A stretch of DNA of 64,000 bases from the NCBI RefSeq assembly GCF_000739895.2, contig NZ_BBJS01000017.1, positions 123,776 through 187,775 on the forward strand. The letters run 5' to 3'. Shown piece after piece: positions 9,729 to 20,900 of the stretch (position 1 is the stretch's first letter; every line of letters begins with the position of its first letter). This DNA comes from Sphingomonas paucimobilis NBRC 13935 (lineage in GTDB: Bacteria; Pseudomonadota; Alphaproteobacteria; Sphingomonadales; Sphingomonadaceae). The position numbers and the translations under genes are program-made. The notes below the pieces were generated by a model. The model was not told the origin of the DNA. It worked only from the letters and a program-made list of their open reading frames with translations, and searched no databases.

Positions 9729-10688
9729 TCAGTTGGCGGCGCTGGTCTTGATCGACCCGTTGATCCCGGTGGGAAAGAACCCACCCTGCGTCGCCGCGCC
9801 CGACGTCATGAACAGCACGTTGAGCGCCTGCCCCGGCGTGCGCGATAGCTGAAGCCCGTCATCGTCGGTCAGGGCCAGTCGCGTCACGGTCCAGCCATTG
9901 GCCATGACCGGCGACATGCCGCGATCGGTCGTGGTCGATCCATCGATGCCGTTGCGCCAGGCCGCCAGACGGTCGACCATCGTCACCACCTCCGGTCGGG
10001 CACTGGAGGCGGCCATCAAGATGGTCCGCACGGTCGTCAGATCGGTCGCGGCGGTCGCCGCCATCGACACCATCGCGGCCCGCACGATGCTGTTGCTATA
10101 TTGGGACAAAAGCCCGTTGAGCGCCGTCGCCTGCACCGCCAGAATCGTTTCCGCCGCCAAAGCCAGGTTGACCGGCGAGGCATAGGGATCAAACGTCTCG
10201 GCCGACCCGATCGCGCCGGCCATGCGGAACATGGCTGTGAAGCGCTCCGCCGTCATGTCGATCTGCTTCTGCGCCGGAGCATCGGCGCGCAGCAGGGCCC
10301 GCAGCAACAGGGTGCGATACCAGAGCGAATCGGCGATTTCCTGGATGCGCGCCTGGATGTCGCGGGTCCCGACCGGAAAGGCGACCTGTTGCGCCGAGGT
10401 GGCCGACACGCCCGGCTGATCGACCGTCTCACCGCCGCGGATGAACTGCGCCGGCAATTGGCGACCCGTTCCGTAGATCGCCAGTTGCAGCATGTTGGTC
10501 GACAGATAATGCAGGTTCAGCGCGAATTGCAGCGGCGCGGTATCGACCGACGATGCGTTCTGCGCCGACGCCGAACCCGCCACGCCACCGGCCAGCGCGA
10601 CCCCCGCCAGCAGCGCCGCGAAAAACTCACGTCGGCCCGCACCGACAAGCCCGAACTGTTCTTCCGATATGTTCTCGATGTCCTTCAT
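9729..10688 (-). CDS. Tat-exported ferritin-like domain protein (paralogue 2)
   Basis: A 319-residue protein with a Tat signal (GRREFF, Arg19-Arg20, then ALLAGVALAGGVAG and a likely AxA cleavage near residue 42). The mature part begins with the ferritin-like helix LQFALNLHYLSTNML and continues through helices such as RDIQARIQEIADSLWYRTLL. The start at 10688 is supported by AAGGGGAGGG just upstream; the frame extends to 10811 but the extra 41 residues look non-coding. It is the first gene of a two-gene operon with the paralogue at 8659-9696, divergent from the TonB-dependent receptor at 10928. The shared 240-bp gap suggests common control. The metal content is unproven. Confidence 0.85.
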   Translation of the reverse strand: MKDIENISEEQFGLVGAGRREFFAALLAGVALAGGVAGSASAQNASSVDTAPLQFALNLHYLSTNMLQLAIYGTGRQLPAQFIRGGETVDQPGVSATSAQQVAFPVGTRDIQARIQEIADSLWYRTLLLRALLRADAPAQKQIDMTAERFTAMFRMAGAIGSAETFDPYASPVNLALAAETILAVQATALNGLLSQYSNSIVRAAMVSMAATAATDLTTVRTILMAASSARPEVVTMVDRLAAWRNGIDGSTTTDRGMSPVMANGWTVTRLALTDDDGLQLSRTPGQALNVLFMTSGAATQGGFFPTGINGSIKTSAAN

Positions 10689-10834
10689 TTCCCTCCCCTT
10701 ATCGTTCGCCGCCGCGTTCCCGTGAACGCCCGCATCCTGTGATGGCCGGCCCTCTTCGGGACCGTAGCACCCAATATCGACGACGCTTCCGCAAGCGCCC
10801 GGCACCCCCATCGCTGCGCCAGAATCAACTTATG

Positions 10835-10862
10835 TTCAAGTTTTAAGTTGTCGGAGTATAAA
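10835..10862 (+). promoter_or_regulatory. candidate promoter and inverted repeat upstream of the TonB receptor
   Basis: TTCAAG at 10835-10840 and TATAAA at 10857-10862 with a 16-bp spacer form a sigma-70-like promoter reading towards the receptor. The inverted repeat CAACTT (10826-10831) / AAGTTG (10845-10850) straddles the -35 element and could be an operator. Pattern reading only. Confidence 0.3.
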
Positions 10863-10927
10863 AGTCCAGTTACGTTGCGTCTCGCTGAGCAATAAAGTTG
10901 CCGTAAACGTTTTAGGGGGAGGTTAGG

Positions 10928-13798
10928 ATGCTGTCCAGACGCGGGCTTGCAAGCGGGGTTGCTTTTGCCGCGATAATCAGTGCTTTTCCAATGGATAGCG
11001 CTGCAGCGCAACAAGGGAAGGATGCTACTGAAAAGGCTCAGAAAGTCTTGACGGGGGACAAGAGTTCTAAGGCACGCCCCCGCAAGCGCACAAAACGCGA
11101 GGAAAAGCTGGCGAGGGAGGCCGCCAAGAGCAGCGAATCGCAGCCGCAACTGTCCAACGACAATGGCCGCCTGGAAGGCGACATCATCGTCATGGGACTT
11201 CGCGAGAATGTGAAATCGGCCCGCAACGCCAAGCGGCGGGCCTCGCAGATCGTCGACGTCGTCGTCGCCCAGGATATCGGCAAATTGCCCGACAAGAATA
11301 TCCCCGAGGCGCTGGCACGCATTCCCGGCATCCAGATCGAACGCAATCGCGGCGAAGGCGGGGACGTCAAGATTCGCGGCCTGGGCGGGGTCATGACAAC
11401 GGTCAACGGATCACCGACTTTCTCGGCCGGCGACCGCACCACTTATCTCAACGACATCTCTTCCGACATGGTTGCCGGCATCGAGGTCTATAAGACCCGC
11501 ACGCCCGACCAGGTCGAGGGCAGCCAGACCGGCGTGATCAACCTGACCCTACGCCGCCCGACCGATTTCAAGGAAGGCGCGACCTATGCCTTCAGCGTGC
11601 GCGGCGACTATGCCGACCAGGTCAAGAAGGTGAACCCTTATGTCAGCGCGCTAGTGGCCTATAATGCCGATACGGCCATCGGTCAGATGGGCTTTTCGGT
11701 CAACGGATCGATCAACGATGTCCGCTACAATGAATCGATCCGATGGAATGGCATGCCACATATTCCGGGCAGTTCACGCCTGACGTTCGAACCCAGCACG
11801 ACCCCGCGCAATATCTACCTGCCTCACGCGATCGGCTTTTCAGGGCCGAATGGCCGGTCGAAGCGTGCCGACATCAATGTGTCGACCCAATGGCGCCCGG
11901 ACGATCGCTGGTCGATCACATTGGAAGGCGGCTATCGCAAGCAACGCATGTTGTGGGCGGACAATCAGTTCGATATCCCACTGACCTATTCCGCTTCGTC
12001 CGCCCCGCTGCCGGTTCTGTCGAATATCGTACTCGGGCCGGACGGACGGCTGGTCAAATCCCTGTCCTCCACATCGCTTGATCCGATGGGCCCCGGCCGG
12101 CAATCCTGGTTTCACGAAAGCACCAACTATAATGGCCGCTTTCAGGTTGATTTCAAAAATGAGCGGTTCGAGTTCAACAGCTGGGTCAACTGGGCCCGCG
12201 CCGAAAACGATTCCGACAACATATTCCATTGGATACGCTTCAATCAGCAGCCCAGCTTCGACGCCATTTTCAATGACACCACCGATCCGCTTGGGGGATC
12301 GAATGTCAATTTCAAGAACATCGACCTTCTTGATCCAAAGAATTACCTGTATGTTGACGGCTTCAATCAAAGCAAACAATATACTTATAGTTCTGAAGTC
12401 GAAGCTAAATGGGACCTCAAACTTTATACGGATTCTAATTTTATCGATTATTTGAAAACTGGCTTCCGCTACGCCAACCGCTCTTATTCACGAGGCATAG
12501 GCGCTCGCGGCCCCTATGCCGACCTACGTATCCCGATATCTAGCCTGCCGGATTACAATCTGGTCAGCAGCGGAAAGGGATTCCAAGGATCGAAATCAGC
12601 CGCCAATGCTGAATGGTTGATCGGCGACAGCAACTCAATTCGGAACAGTTTCAATGCCATACGCGGCATGCTGTCTGGAATCTATCCAGAACTTTCTTCT
12701 TATTACCCCGAATATAATCCATATGACGGCTTCACCGGTTCGGACGGCAGCTATGCGGCCTATGTCATGGCGCATTACAATATCAAGCTGCTGTTCCCCA
12801 TTGACGGCGTGATCGGCACGCGCATCGTCAACAGCCTGACCAACCTGACCTCGATACAACGAACCACCGCTTTCGTGAACGTCGACAATCGCTTGGTGGA
12901 AACGACCACGGAAACGGCGATCAGTCCGCGCGGCAACTTCCTGGACGTCATGCCCAGCGTGAATGCCATCATCCATTTCACCCCCAAGCTGCAGCTGCGT
13001 ACGGCCTGGACCTATGAAGTTGGGCGACCAGACGTTTACAGGATCAATCCGCGTCTCGCGCTCGATCTGCGCAACCTGAACGGTCCAACGGCGTCCGGCG
13101 GCAATCCGAGACTAGGGCCCGTCACGACGAACAAATATGACGCTTCGCTCGAATGGTATTTTGGGCCGACGGGCTTAGCCAGCATCGCGATCTGGCAGTG
13201 GAATCAGGATGGCCTGTTCGGCAATCGCCAACTGCCCGAGATACTGCCGGAGTCGCCAAACGTGCCTGTTCTGGTGACACGCCCCTATAATCTGGGCCGC
13301 GGCCGGCATCGCGGCATCGAAGGCAATCTGACAACCTTCTTTACGTTCCTGCCCGGCTTCCTGAAAAACTTTGGCGTTCAAGTCAATGGAACGATGAATT
13401 TGACCCGCCAAGCCTATCCGATATTCAAACCAGACAGCAATCTGATCAGCGAAGCCGAGTTTATTTATGGACCTTACTTGAACGTATCCAAATATATATA
13501 CAACCTTATCGGCTTCTTCGAAAAAGACGGTTTAAACGTTCGCGTTGCCTATAACTGGCAATCACGACGTCAATGGTGGGTTGATGCCAATAATCCTTAC
13601 AACAATATCTTCCTTGATCCGGTGAGGCGCCTTGATGCCTCGATCAACTACGACGTAAACAAGAACCTGACCTTGGCGTTGGAAGGATCGAATCTGACAG
13701 CCGATGGCAATCGCAGCTATTTCGGCTCCTATGCCGCGCCGCAGGACGTGCGTTATTTCTCACGCAACTTCAGCTTTTCGGTACGCACACGCTTCTAA
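10928..13798 (+). CDS. TonB-dependent outer-membrane receptor
   Basis: A 956-residue receptor with an N-terminal signal peptide (VAFAAIISAF, cleavage near AAAQQ). A charged stretch rich in Lys/Arg/Glu (residues 30-75) precedes the TonB-box region (DIIVMG). The plug domain reads DIGKLPDKNIPEALARIPGI and VKIRGLGGVMTTVNG, then VIEVYKT-like and GVINLTLRRP, all hallmarks of the Xanthomonas/Caulobacter-type receptor family (TIGR01782). The barrel ends in a terminal aromatic-X-aromatic-like signal (FSVRTRF). A strong ribosome site, GGGGGAGG, lies just before the ATG. Such receptors import large substrates such as oligosaccharides or chelates; the substrate here is unknown. The neighbouring exported ferritin-like pair makes a metal link possible. 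Several internal stretches are lower in GC than the flanks. Confidence 0.93.
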   Translation: MLSRRGLASGVAFAAIISAFPMDSAAAQQGKDATEKAQKVLTGDKSSKARPRKRTKREEKLAREAAKSSESQPQLSNDNGRLEGDIIVMGLRENVKSARNAKRRASQIVDVVVAQDIGKLPDKNIPEALARIPGIQIERNRGEGGDVKIRGLGGVMTTVNGSPTFSAGDRTTYLNDISSDMVAGIEVYKTRTPDQVEGSQTGVINLTLRRPTDFKEGATYAFSVRGDYADQVKKVNPYVSALVAYNADTAIGQMGFSVNGSINDVRYNESIRWNGMPHIPGSSRLTFEPSTTPRNIYLPHAIGFSGPNGRSKRADINVSTQWRPDDRWSITLEGGYRKQRMLWADNQFDIPLTYSASSAPLPVLSNIVLGPDGRLVKSLSSTSLDPMGPGRQSWFHESTNYNGRFQVDFKNERFEFNSWVNWARAENDSDNIFHWIRFNQQPSFDAIFNDTTDPLGGSNVNFKNIDLLDPKNYLYVDGFNQSKQYTYSSEVEAKWDLKLYTDSNFIDYLKTGFRYANRSYSRGIGARGPYADLRIPISSLPDYNLVSSGKGFQGSKSAANAEWLIGDSNSIRNSFNAIRGMLSGIYPELSSYYPEYNPYDGFTGSDGSYAAYVMAHYNIKLLFPIDGVIGTRIVNSLTNLTSIQRTTAFVNVDNRLVETTTETAISPRGNFLDVMPSVNAIIHFTPKLQLRTAWTYEVGRPDVYRINPRLALDLRNLNGPTASGGNPRLGPVTTNKYDASLEWYFGPTGLASIAIWQWNQDGLFGNRQLPEILPESPNVPVLVTRPYNLGRGRHRGIEGNLTTFFTFLPGFLKNFGVQVNGTMNLTRQAYPIFKPDSNLISEAEFIYGPYLNVSKYIYNLIGFFEKDGLNVRVAYNWQSRRQWWVDANNPYNNIFLDPVRRLDASINYDVNKNLTLALEGSNLTADGNRSYFGSYAAPQDVRYFSRNFSFSVRTRF

Positions 13799-13815
13799 GA
13801 AACCCAGGACACCGG

Positions 13816-13845
13816 GCGGGGCGGAGACCATCGTCTCCGCCCCCG
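13816..13845 (+). terminator. GC-rich hairpin after the TonB receptor
   Basis: An inverted repeat (GCGGGGCGGAGAC and GTCTCCGCCCCCGC, with a one-base bulge and a CATC loop) starts 18 bp after the stop codon. There is no clear T-run, so it is a plausible rather than a classical intrinsic terminator. Confidence 0.45.
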
Positions 13846-13989
13846 CTTGCCTGGTAGAATTTGGATGCCGCCTGTTTGGTAGTTGCGTCTGTCTTTGACC
13901 AGGGGCGCCCCTTATTTCGGCCGGCAATTCACCGCTGGCAATGCCTGCCAATGCCGTACGACACATCTGGTGCCGGGTCAGTTTGACGC

Positions 13990-14580
13990 AATACTAGCAT
14001 TACAGTTGTATTTTTGATTGACTGTGAGCGCATTGCGGCGGCCTGACGTGCACGTCGCCAGCATGACCGGGCGATGACGTGGCGAGGTTCCATACGGCGC
14101 TGGGCCAGCCTGATGACGATGCGACGGATCTCCTAGATGGACCAGCGGATCAGCAGCCCCCTGGGTCCATCTCCCGATCGCGCCATCAACATATGCGTCA
14201 GCCGAAAGATCGGCGAGTTCGAAATAGGCGCAGTTGTGAAAGCGCTCGCCCTTGGTGCCTTTGCCCGCTGACAGGCGCGGCCTGCGCCAGGATCGAGTTG
14301 GCTCGCAATCTGCGCGGCGGTGCCGGCCACAACCGGCTCGTCGCCCCCGAGCCGAAGCGATGGTCGCCTTTCACGCCGAGCACATACCCCTTGCCGGCAC
14401 ACCGCAACGCCTGCTCGATGGCGCAGACGCCGTCGACAGCATCCGCATCCCAACGCCCGCGGCCCAGGATCGCTCGCTGGCGCCATGGCCCGGCATCGCC
14501 AGCCGCGCCGGCACGCATCCATCCAGTCTTGCGCCGTTCGTCGCCCGGCAATCCATTCGGAAGACAATCAAAACAAACTG
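13990..14580 (-). pseudogene. decayed IS701-type (DDE) transposase remnant
   Basis: On the minus strand several frames together read like an IS701-family transposase: ADAVDGVCAIEQALR then GKGYVLGVKGDHRFGS, then LSAGKGTKGERFHNCAYF, then EIRRIVIRLAQRRMEPRHVI and a C-terminus ending in a TAA. There are frameshifts, an in-frame stop before EIRRIV, and an apparent internal deletion joining GLLIR to WSI, which removes the usual central-to-C-terminal third. The last 107 bp are about 90% identical to a second scrap at 34812-34918 on the opposite strand, apart from a 2-base deletion here. The family call is from remembered motifs, not a search. Non-functional. Confidence 0.6.
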
Positions 14581-14914
14581 CGATGCTAGGCGGACACGTC
14601 TTGCCCGGCCTACTGGTCGTCGACCGGAATGGCACAGCGATAGCGACGAACTGCCCGATGCTGACCGCAGTGCTCCACGTAGAATTTTGAGCAACCTGAT
14701 CTCGACAACCATGTCCTGATCGCTGTGCCGGCCGAGCAGTCCGTAACAGGATGGCGAAGGCTGCTTCGCGAGGCTGGCGCCGGCCGCCCCCGATAATCCG
14801 ATTCCGCCGTCATGCGCCCAGCCATATCATCCGACGGCCTGATTTTCCGGTCCGCACCGTTCGCTGCCGGCCATAGTGCGAGGGTTCCCCGACGCGCCGA
14901 TCGCAACAGCCGGC

Positions 14915-14955
14915 GATTGCGGGGCGTACCATCTTGGCCGGCACGCCCCGCAATC
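14915..14955 (-). terminator. 13-bp perfect inverted repeat downstream of the giant gene
   Basis: GATTGCGGGGCGT (14915-14927) and ACGCCCCGCAATC (14943-14955) form a perfect 13-bp stem with a 15-base loop, ending 12 bp past the autotransporter stop codon. No T-run follows on the minus strand, so it may act as a stabilising or Rho-assisted 3' structure. Confidence 0.5.
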
Positions 14956-14967
14956 GGTCCTGACCGA

Positions 14968-17900
14968 TCAGAACTGCTTGCGGATCGTGATCTTCTCCGT
15001 CGCATAGCGGCTGCCTTGGCCCAGCGCGCCGCCCAAGTCGAAGCCGATCCGCCAGCCATTGTCGAAGACATAATCGGTACCCAGCTCGATTGCATAATTG
15101 TCGCGCGTCCAGCCATCGCCGCGAATGGCATAGTTGAACCCGCCCAGATCGGCATAGTCGAGCGCCTGGATACCGCCATTCTTGAACTCGTGCCGCCACT
15201 CGGCGCGCACGCGCGGTACGAAGCGTCCGGTGACGAGCGATCCGCGCAGGCCCAGTACGCTCGACAGCGAGGTCAGCCTGCGGCCGTCGAACACCAGATT
15301 GGCATTGCCCGCCCCGGTCTCCGTATAGCGATCGAGATCGGCCGACAGATAGTCGATCCGGCCATAGGCGGACAGGGCATGGGTGCCGCTGGTCCGATCG
15401 AACCCGCCGGTCAGCGAGCCGAACAGCATCGATCCCCCCCGATGGCCCCGCGCGACGGCGTCGCCGCCGGTGACATTGCGGATCGTATCGAAGGACAGTC
15501 GCCCTGCCCCGGCGACGCCGTCGAGGAACAGGCCGTCCGCCGGCGCGACGCTGCCATAGACCGCACCCATCCAGCTATTGCTGTCGACCCGGCCCTGATC
15601 CTTGCCGACCTTGGCCCGCTCGCCGCCATAGCCGCCGCCGATACCGACGGTCAGCGCCTCGGAGAGCTTCACGTCGACGCCGCTGCTGAGGCCTCCGGTC
15701 GAGACGGTCAGCTTGCCACGCCCGCGCGTCGCATCCTGGGTCCCCAGCGCAATCGCGCCGCCCGACCAGATCGCGGTCGATCCGACCGAGCGGCCCACGC
15801 CCTCGACCGCCTCGGCCTCACCGGTCTCGGTGCGCGTGGCCGGATCGCCCGCCATCGTCTGGCCCATGGCCCGGTCGCTGCGCGCGCCGGCCAGCCCTGC
15901 CACCGGCATCGCCCGACCGTCGCGGTCATAGGTCATCATGCCCGCCGCACGCTCGCGACCCATGACTGCGGTCGCATGATCCGACTTCAGCATCGCCAGA
16001 TCGGTCGCGGCCATGCCGGTGTTGGGATCGCGCCCGCCATAGCTGTTGCCGCCCGAGATATTGACCCCCATCGGCCGGCCGACGCTGCCCGCGCCGCCAT
16101 TGTGCAACTGCTCGTTGCGGCGCTGGAAATTGTCGAGCTGAGCCTGGGCGAAGCGGCGCGTCGCTTCGGCCTGCGCGGCCGAGATGCCCGTGACGGTCGC
16201 GTCCTGCGACGGATCGGCGCGCTGCACCACGCTGACGCTGACCGCAGCGGGGGCCGAGGTGCCATAGGCATTGGTCAGCGTGTAGCGGACGGTCGCGGAG
16301 CCGCTGAACCGGCCGCGCGGGGTGATGCGCAACTGATAGCGGCGATCGCCGGTACTGCCGCTTTCGACGAGCGTCGCCTCGACCCCGTCCGCCGGCGTGA
16401 CCGAGACGATGGTCGCCCCCAGGAACGGCCCGCCGATCGCCCCGCCGGTCAGGTCGACGATCTGGGTCTGGCCGTTGGTGACGCTGGCCTTGACCGCCGG
16501 GGCGACGGGCGCGCTGCCCTTCACCGTCACCGCGACGCGCGCCTCGTTGGAAGTACCGCCCGCGCCGATCGCGACATAGCCGAAGCCGTCCTCGCCGATA
16601 TAACCCGGTTCGGGGGTATAGGTGACGGTGATGCGCTGGTTCGTCTCGGTCACGTCCTGCTGGCGCGCGTCGATCGACACCGTGCCGTGCTGCGGCTGGG
16701 CGGTGATGCGGATCTGGCGATAGTCGCCGGTGATCAGCGCCGACAGGTCGATGGCGACCGCGCCGTTTTGCGTCGTGGTGGCGGTGCTTGTCGCAGCCGA
16801 GCCGGGCCGCGCGACCGGTGGGGCCGGCAGCGCGATGTCCAGCGTATAGGCATTGGTGGCCGTGAAGGGGCCGTTGCCCGACGAGCTGTCGGTCGCGGTG
16901 ACGGTCACATTATAGCGGCCGCTCTCCTGCGGCGTGCCCGCCAGCAACCCGCCCGGCGATAGCGTCACCCCGGCCGGCAGCCGCCCGGCGGTGACGGCAT
17001 AGGCATAGGGCGCGGTGCCGCCGCTGGTGGTCAGCTGCTGGCTATAGGCGACGTCCTCCTGGCCCGCCGGCAGCGTCGTCGGGGTCAGCGCCAAGCTCGG
17101 CTGCGCGACGGTGATGCTGACCGTCGCGGGGGCCGAGGCGCCGCCCGCATTGGATGCGGTGTAGGTGAAGCTGTCGGCCCCGGCATAGCCGGCCGCCGGC
17201 GTGTAGCTGATCGCGGTGCCGTTGACGGTCGCGGTGCCGTGCGCGGGCGCGCTGGCGATCGCGACACCAGTCGCCGCACCGCCGCTCACCTTCAGCGGAA
17301 CCGCCGTGGCCGCCGCGCCGTAACCGACCGCCAGGCTGACATTGGCCGCGACCGGCACGTCGGGTGCGGCGATGACCAGGCTATAGGCCTTGGCCCCGCT
17401 ATACGGCCCCGCCCCCGTCGAGCTGTCGGTCGCGGTCACGGTGAAGGCGAAGCGCCCGAACGCGCTCGGCGTCCCGCTCAGCGTGCCATCGGCCGCCAGC
17501 GTCACCCCCGCCGGCAACGCGCCATCGGTGACGGCATAGCGATAGGGCGCGGTGCCCCCCGATGCGGTCAGCGCCTGCTTATAGGCCGCCTCGTAGCGCC
17601 CATCGGGCAGGCTCGCCGGCCCGACCGCCACACTCGCGGCCGCCACGACCAAGGTATAGCCGCGCACGGTGGTATAAGGCCCGCCATTGCCGGTCGCGGT
17701 CGCATCGGTCGCGGTGATGGTGAAGCTGTAGCTGCCACCGGCGGTCGGCGTGCCGCTCAACGCGCCATTGGTGGCAAGGCCGATCCCCGCCGGCAACGCA
17801 CCGGCGGTGACGGCATAGCTATACGGTGCCGTCCCACCAGTCGCGGTCACTGCTTGGCTATAAGCCGCCCCGACCGTCGCATTGGCCAGCGCCGCCGGAT

Positions 17901-20900
17901 CGAGCGCCAATGCCGGCGCCGCAATGCTGAGCGTGTAGCTGCGCGTTGCACGATACGGACCCGAACCGGTCGAACTGTCGGTCGCGGTGATGCTGAAGGT
18001 GAAGCTGCCCGACTGCGTCGGCGTCCCCGCCAGCATGCCATTGCTCGACAGCGTCACCCCTGTCGGCAACGCCCCTGCCGTGACAGCATAGCTGTAGGGT
18101 GCGGTACCACCCGTAGCCGATAACGCCTCGCTATAGGCCGCACCCGACACCCCCGCCGGCAGGCTGGCCTGACCGAACGCCACCGTCGCGGTCGCAACGT
18201 TCAACGTATAGCTGCGGCTTGCGGTGTATGGTCCGCCATTGCTGGCCACGGTCGCATCGGTCGCGGTCACGGTGAAGGTGTAGCTACCGCCGGCCGTCGG
18301 CGTACCACTCAGCGTACCGTTAGTGCTGAGCGTCACACCGGTCGGCAACGTACCAGTGGTCACCGCATAGCTATACGGCGCAGTACCGCCGCTCGCCGTC
18401 AGCGCCTGGCTGTAAGCCGCACCGACCGTCGCATTGGCCAAAGCCGCCGGATCGAGCGTCAGCGCTGGTGCGGCGATGCTGAGCGTATAGCTGCGCGTTG
18501 CGCTATATGGCCCAGAGCCCGTCGAGCTGTCGGTCGCGGTGACGCTGAAATGGAAACTTCCCGACTGGGTCGGCGTCCCCGCCAGCATACCATTGCTCGA
18601 CAACGTCACCCCTGCCGGCAAGGCCCCTGCCGTGACGGCATAGCTGTACGGCGCAGTGCCGCCGCTCGCCGACAGCGTCTGGCTATAGGCCGTGCCCGAC
18701 GCACCCGCCGGCACATTCGTCGGTGCCAGCGCCACGGTCGCGGTCGCCACGGTCAGCGTATAGTTGCGCGCGATCGTATAGGGCCCGCCATTGGCGGTGG
18801 CTGTCGCGTCGGTCACCGTGACCGTGAAGCTGTAGCTGCCGCCAGCTGTCGGCGTACCACGCAACGTACCGTTGGTGCCGAGCGTCACACCGGTCGGCAA
18901 CGTGCCGACGGTGACCGCATAGCTATACGGCGCGGTTCCACCACTTGCCGTCAGCGAGGCGCTATAAGCCGAACCAACCGTCGCATTGGTCAGCGCCGCT
19001 GGGGCCAGCGTCAGCGTCGGCGCGGCTATGCTAAGGGTATAGCTGCGCGTCGCGCTGTACGGCCCCGAACCGGTCGAGCTGTCGGTTGCGGTCACACTGA
19101 AGACGAAACTCCCCGACTGGGTCGGCGTGCCCGAGAGCGTCCCGCTGCTCGACAGCGTCACACCCGCCGGTAGCGCACCTGCCGTCACGGCGTAGGCGTA
19201 GGGCGCGGTGCCGCCAGTCGCCGACAGCGTCTCGCTATAGGTTGCGCCCGACACCCCCGCCGGCAGGCTGGCCTGACCGAACGCCACCGTCGCGGCCGCC
19301 ACCGTCAGCATATAGCCACGGCTGGCCGTGTAAGGTCCACCATTGGCGGTGGCTGTCGCATCGGTCACCGTGACCGTGAAGCTGTAGCTGCCGCCAGAGG
19401 TCGGCGTGCCGCTCAGGGTACCATTGGTACCGAGCGTGACACCTGCCGGCAGCGTGCCGGCGCTAATCGCGTAGCTGTACGGCGCGGTGCCGCCGCTCGC
19501 CGTCAGCGCTTGGCTATACGCCGTACCAACCGTCGCATTGGCCAGGGTGGCCGGAGCCAGGGTCAGCGCCGGCGCGGCGATAACCAGCGTATAGCTGCGA
19601 GTCGCGCTGTACGGCCCCGAGCCGGTCGAACTGTCGGTCGCCGTGATGCTGAAGGTGAAGCTGCCCGACTGGGTCGGTGTACCCGCCAGTGCACCGCTGC
19701 TCGACAATGTCACACCCGTCGGCAAGGCCCCTGCGGTCACCGCATAGCTGTACGGCGCGTTGCCACCCGTAGCGGACAGCGTCTCGCTATAGGCCATGCC
19801 CGACGCCCCCGCTGGCAAGCTCGCTGGAGCCAGCGTCACCGTCGCGGTCGCCACCGTCAGCGTATAGGCGCGCTCGCCGGTGAAGCCTGCCGCATTCGTC
19901 GCGCGCAGCGTGAAGGCGAAGCTGCCGCCGGCGGTCGGCGTGCCGGCAAGGCGGCCGTCACTGGTCAGCGTTACGCCCGCCGGCAGGGCGCCGGTCACCA
20001 CCGTATAGCTATAACGATCGCCCGCGCCGCTGGCGGCGAGCGTCTGGTCGTACGCCTGACCGACGCTCGCGGGCGGCAGGGTCGACGGAGTCACCACGAT
20101 GGTCGGCGCGGCAACGGTGATGGCGTACAGCCCTTCGACGGAGAACGCCCCGCTGTCGGTCGCGCCGATGCGGACGTCGAACGTCCCCGCCGCGCTTGGC
20201 GTGCCCGAGATCACACCGCCGGATGCCAGCGTCAGCCCGGGCGGCAGGGCTCCGCCCACGACGCTGTAGCTGTACGGCGCGATGCCGCCGCTGGTGGTGA
20301 TGGTCTGCGTATAAGCCATACCGCCGGTCGCGGCGGGCAGCGCGGTCGAGGTGGTCGTGTTCGCGGCGGGCGACAGCGTCAGCACCGGCGGCTGGACGCT
20401 GGTCGTATAGTTGGCCTGGCCGACAAAGGGCGCGCTGCTGCCGCTCGCACTGTCCGTCGCGGTGATCGTATAGGTGAAGCTCCCCGCCGCGCTCGGCGTA
20501 CCCGACAGCGTGCCGTCGTTCGCCAGCGTCAGCCCGGTGGGCAGCGCGCCGGCGGTCACTGCGAAGCTGTACGGCGCGGTGCCGCCGCTGGCGGTGAAGC
20601 GCTGGCTATAGGCGATGCCGACCTGCGGCGTGGGCACGGTGGCGGGGCTGACGGTGATCGTCGGCGCGCCGATGGCGATGCTTTGCTGCACGGCGGGAGC
20701 GGGGTCGAAGCTCGTGTCGCCCGCCTGGCTGGCGGTGATCACGCAGGTACCGACCTGATCGAAGCGCACGCTGTTGCCCGTGATCGAGCAGATGGCGCGC
20801 GCGCCCGTATCGATGGCGATCGCCGGGGTCAGCCCCGAGCTGGCACTCGCGGCGACGAGATAGGTCCCGCCGACGATCGCGCCGGCCGGCGGGGTCGAGG

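Larger units (their letters stand above)
13799..14967. other. intergenic region between TonB receptor and giant autotransporter
   Basis: Apart from the receptor hairpin, the transposase remnant at 13990-14580 and the inverted repeat at 14915-14955, I see no supportable gene here. Short open frames at 14600-14960 on both strands have no recognisable protein character. Confidence 0.6.

Noticed and set aside
14600..14960. Short open frames beside the IS701 remnant
   Set aside because: No ribosome sites, no recognisable motifs and overlapping frames on both strands; treated as non-coding.
17641..19848. Regular repeats resembling a CRISPR or satellite array
   Set aside because: The period is 552 bp, a multiple of three, and lies within one coding frame of alternating Ig-type domains.
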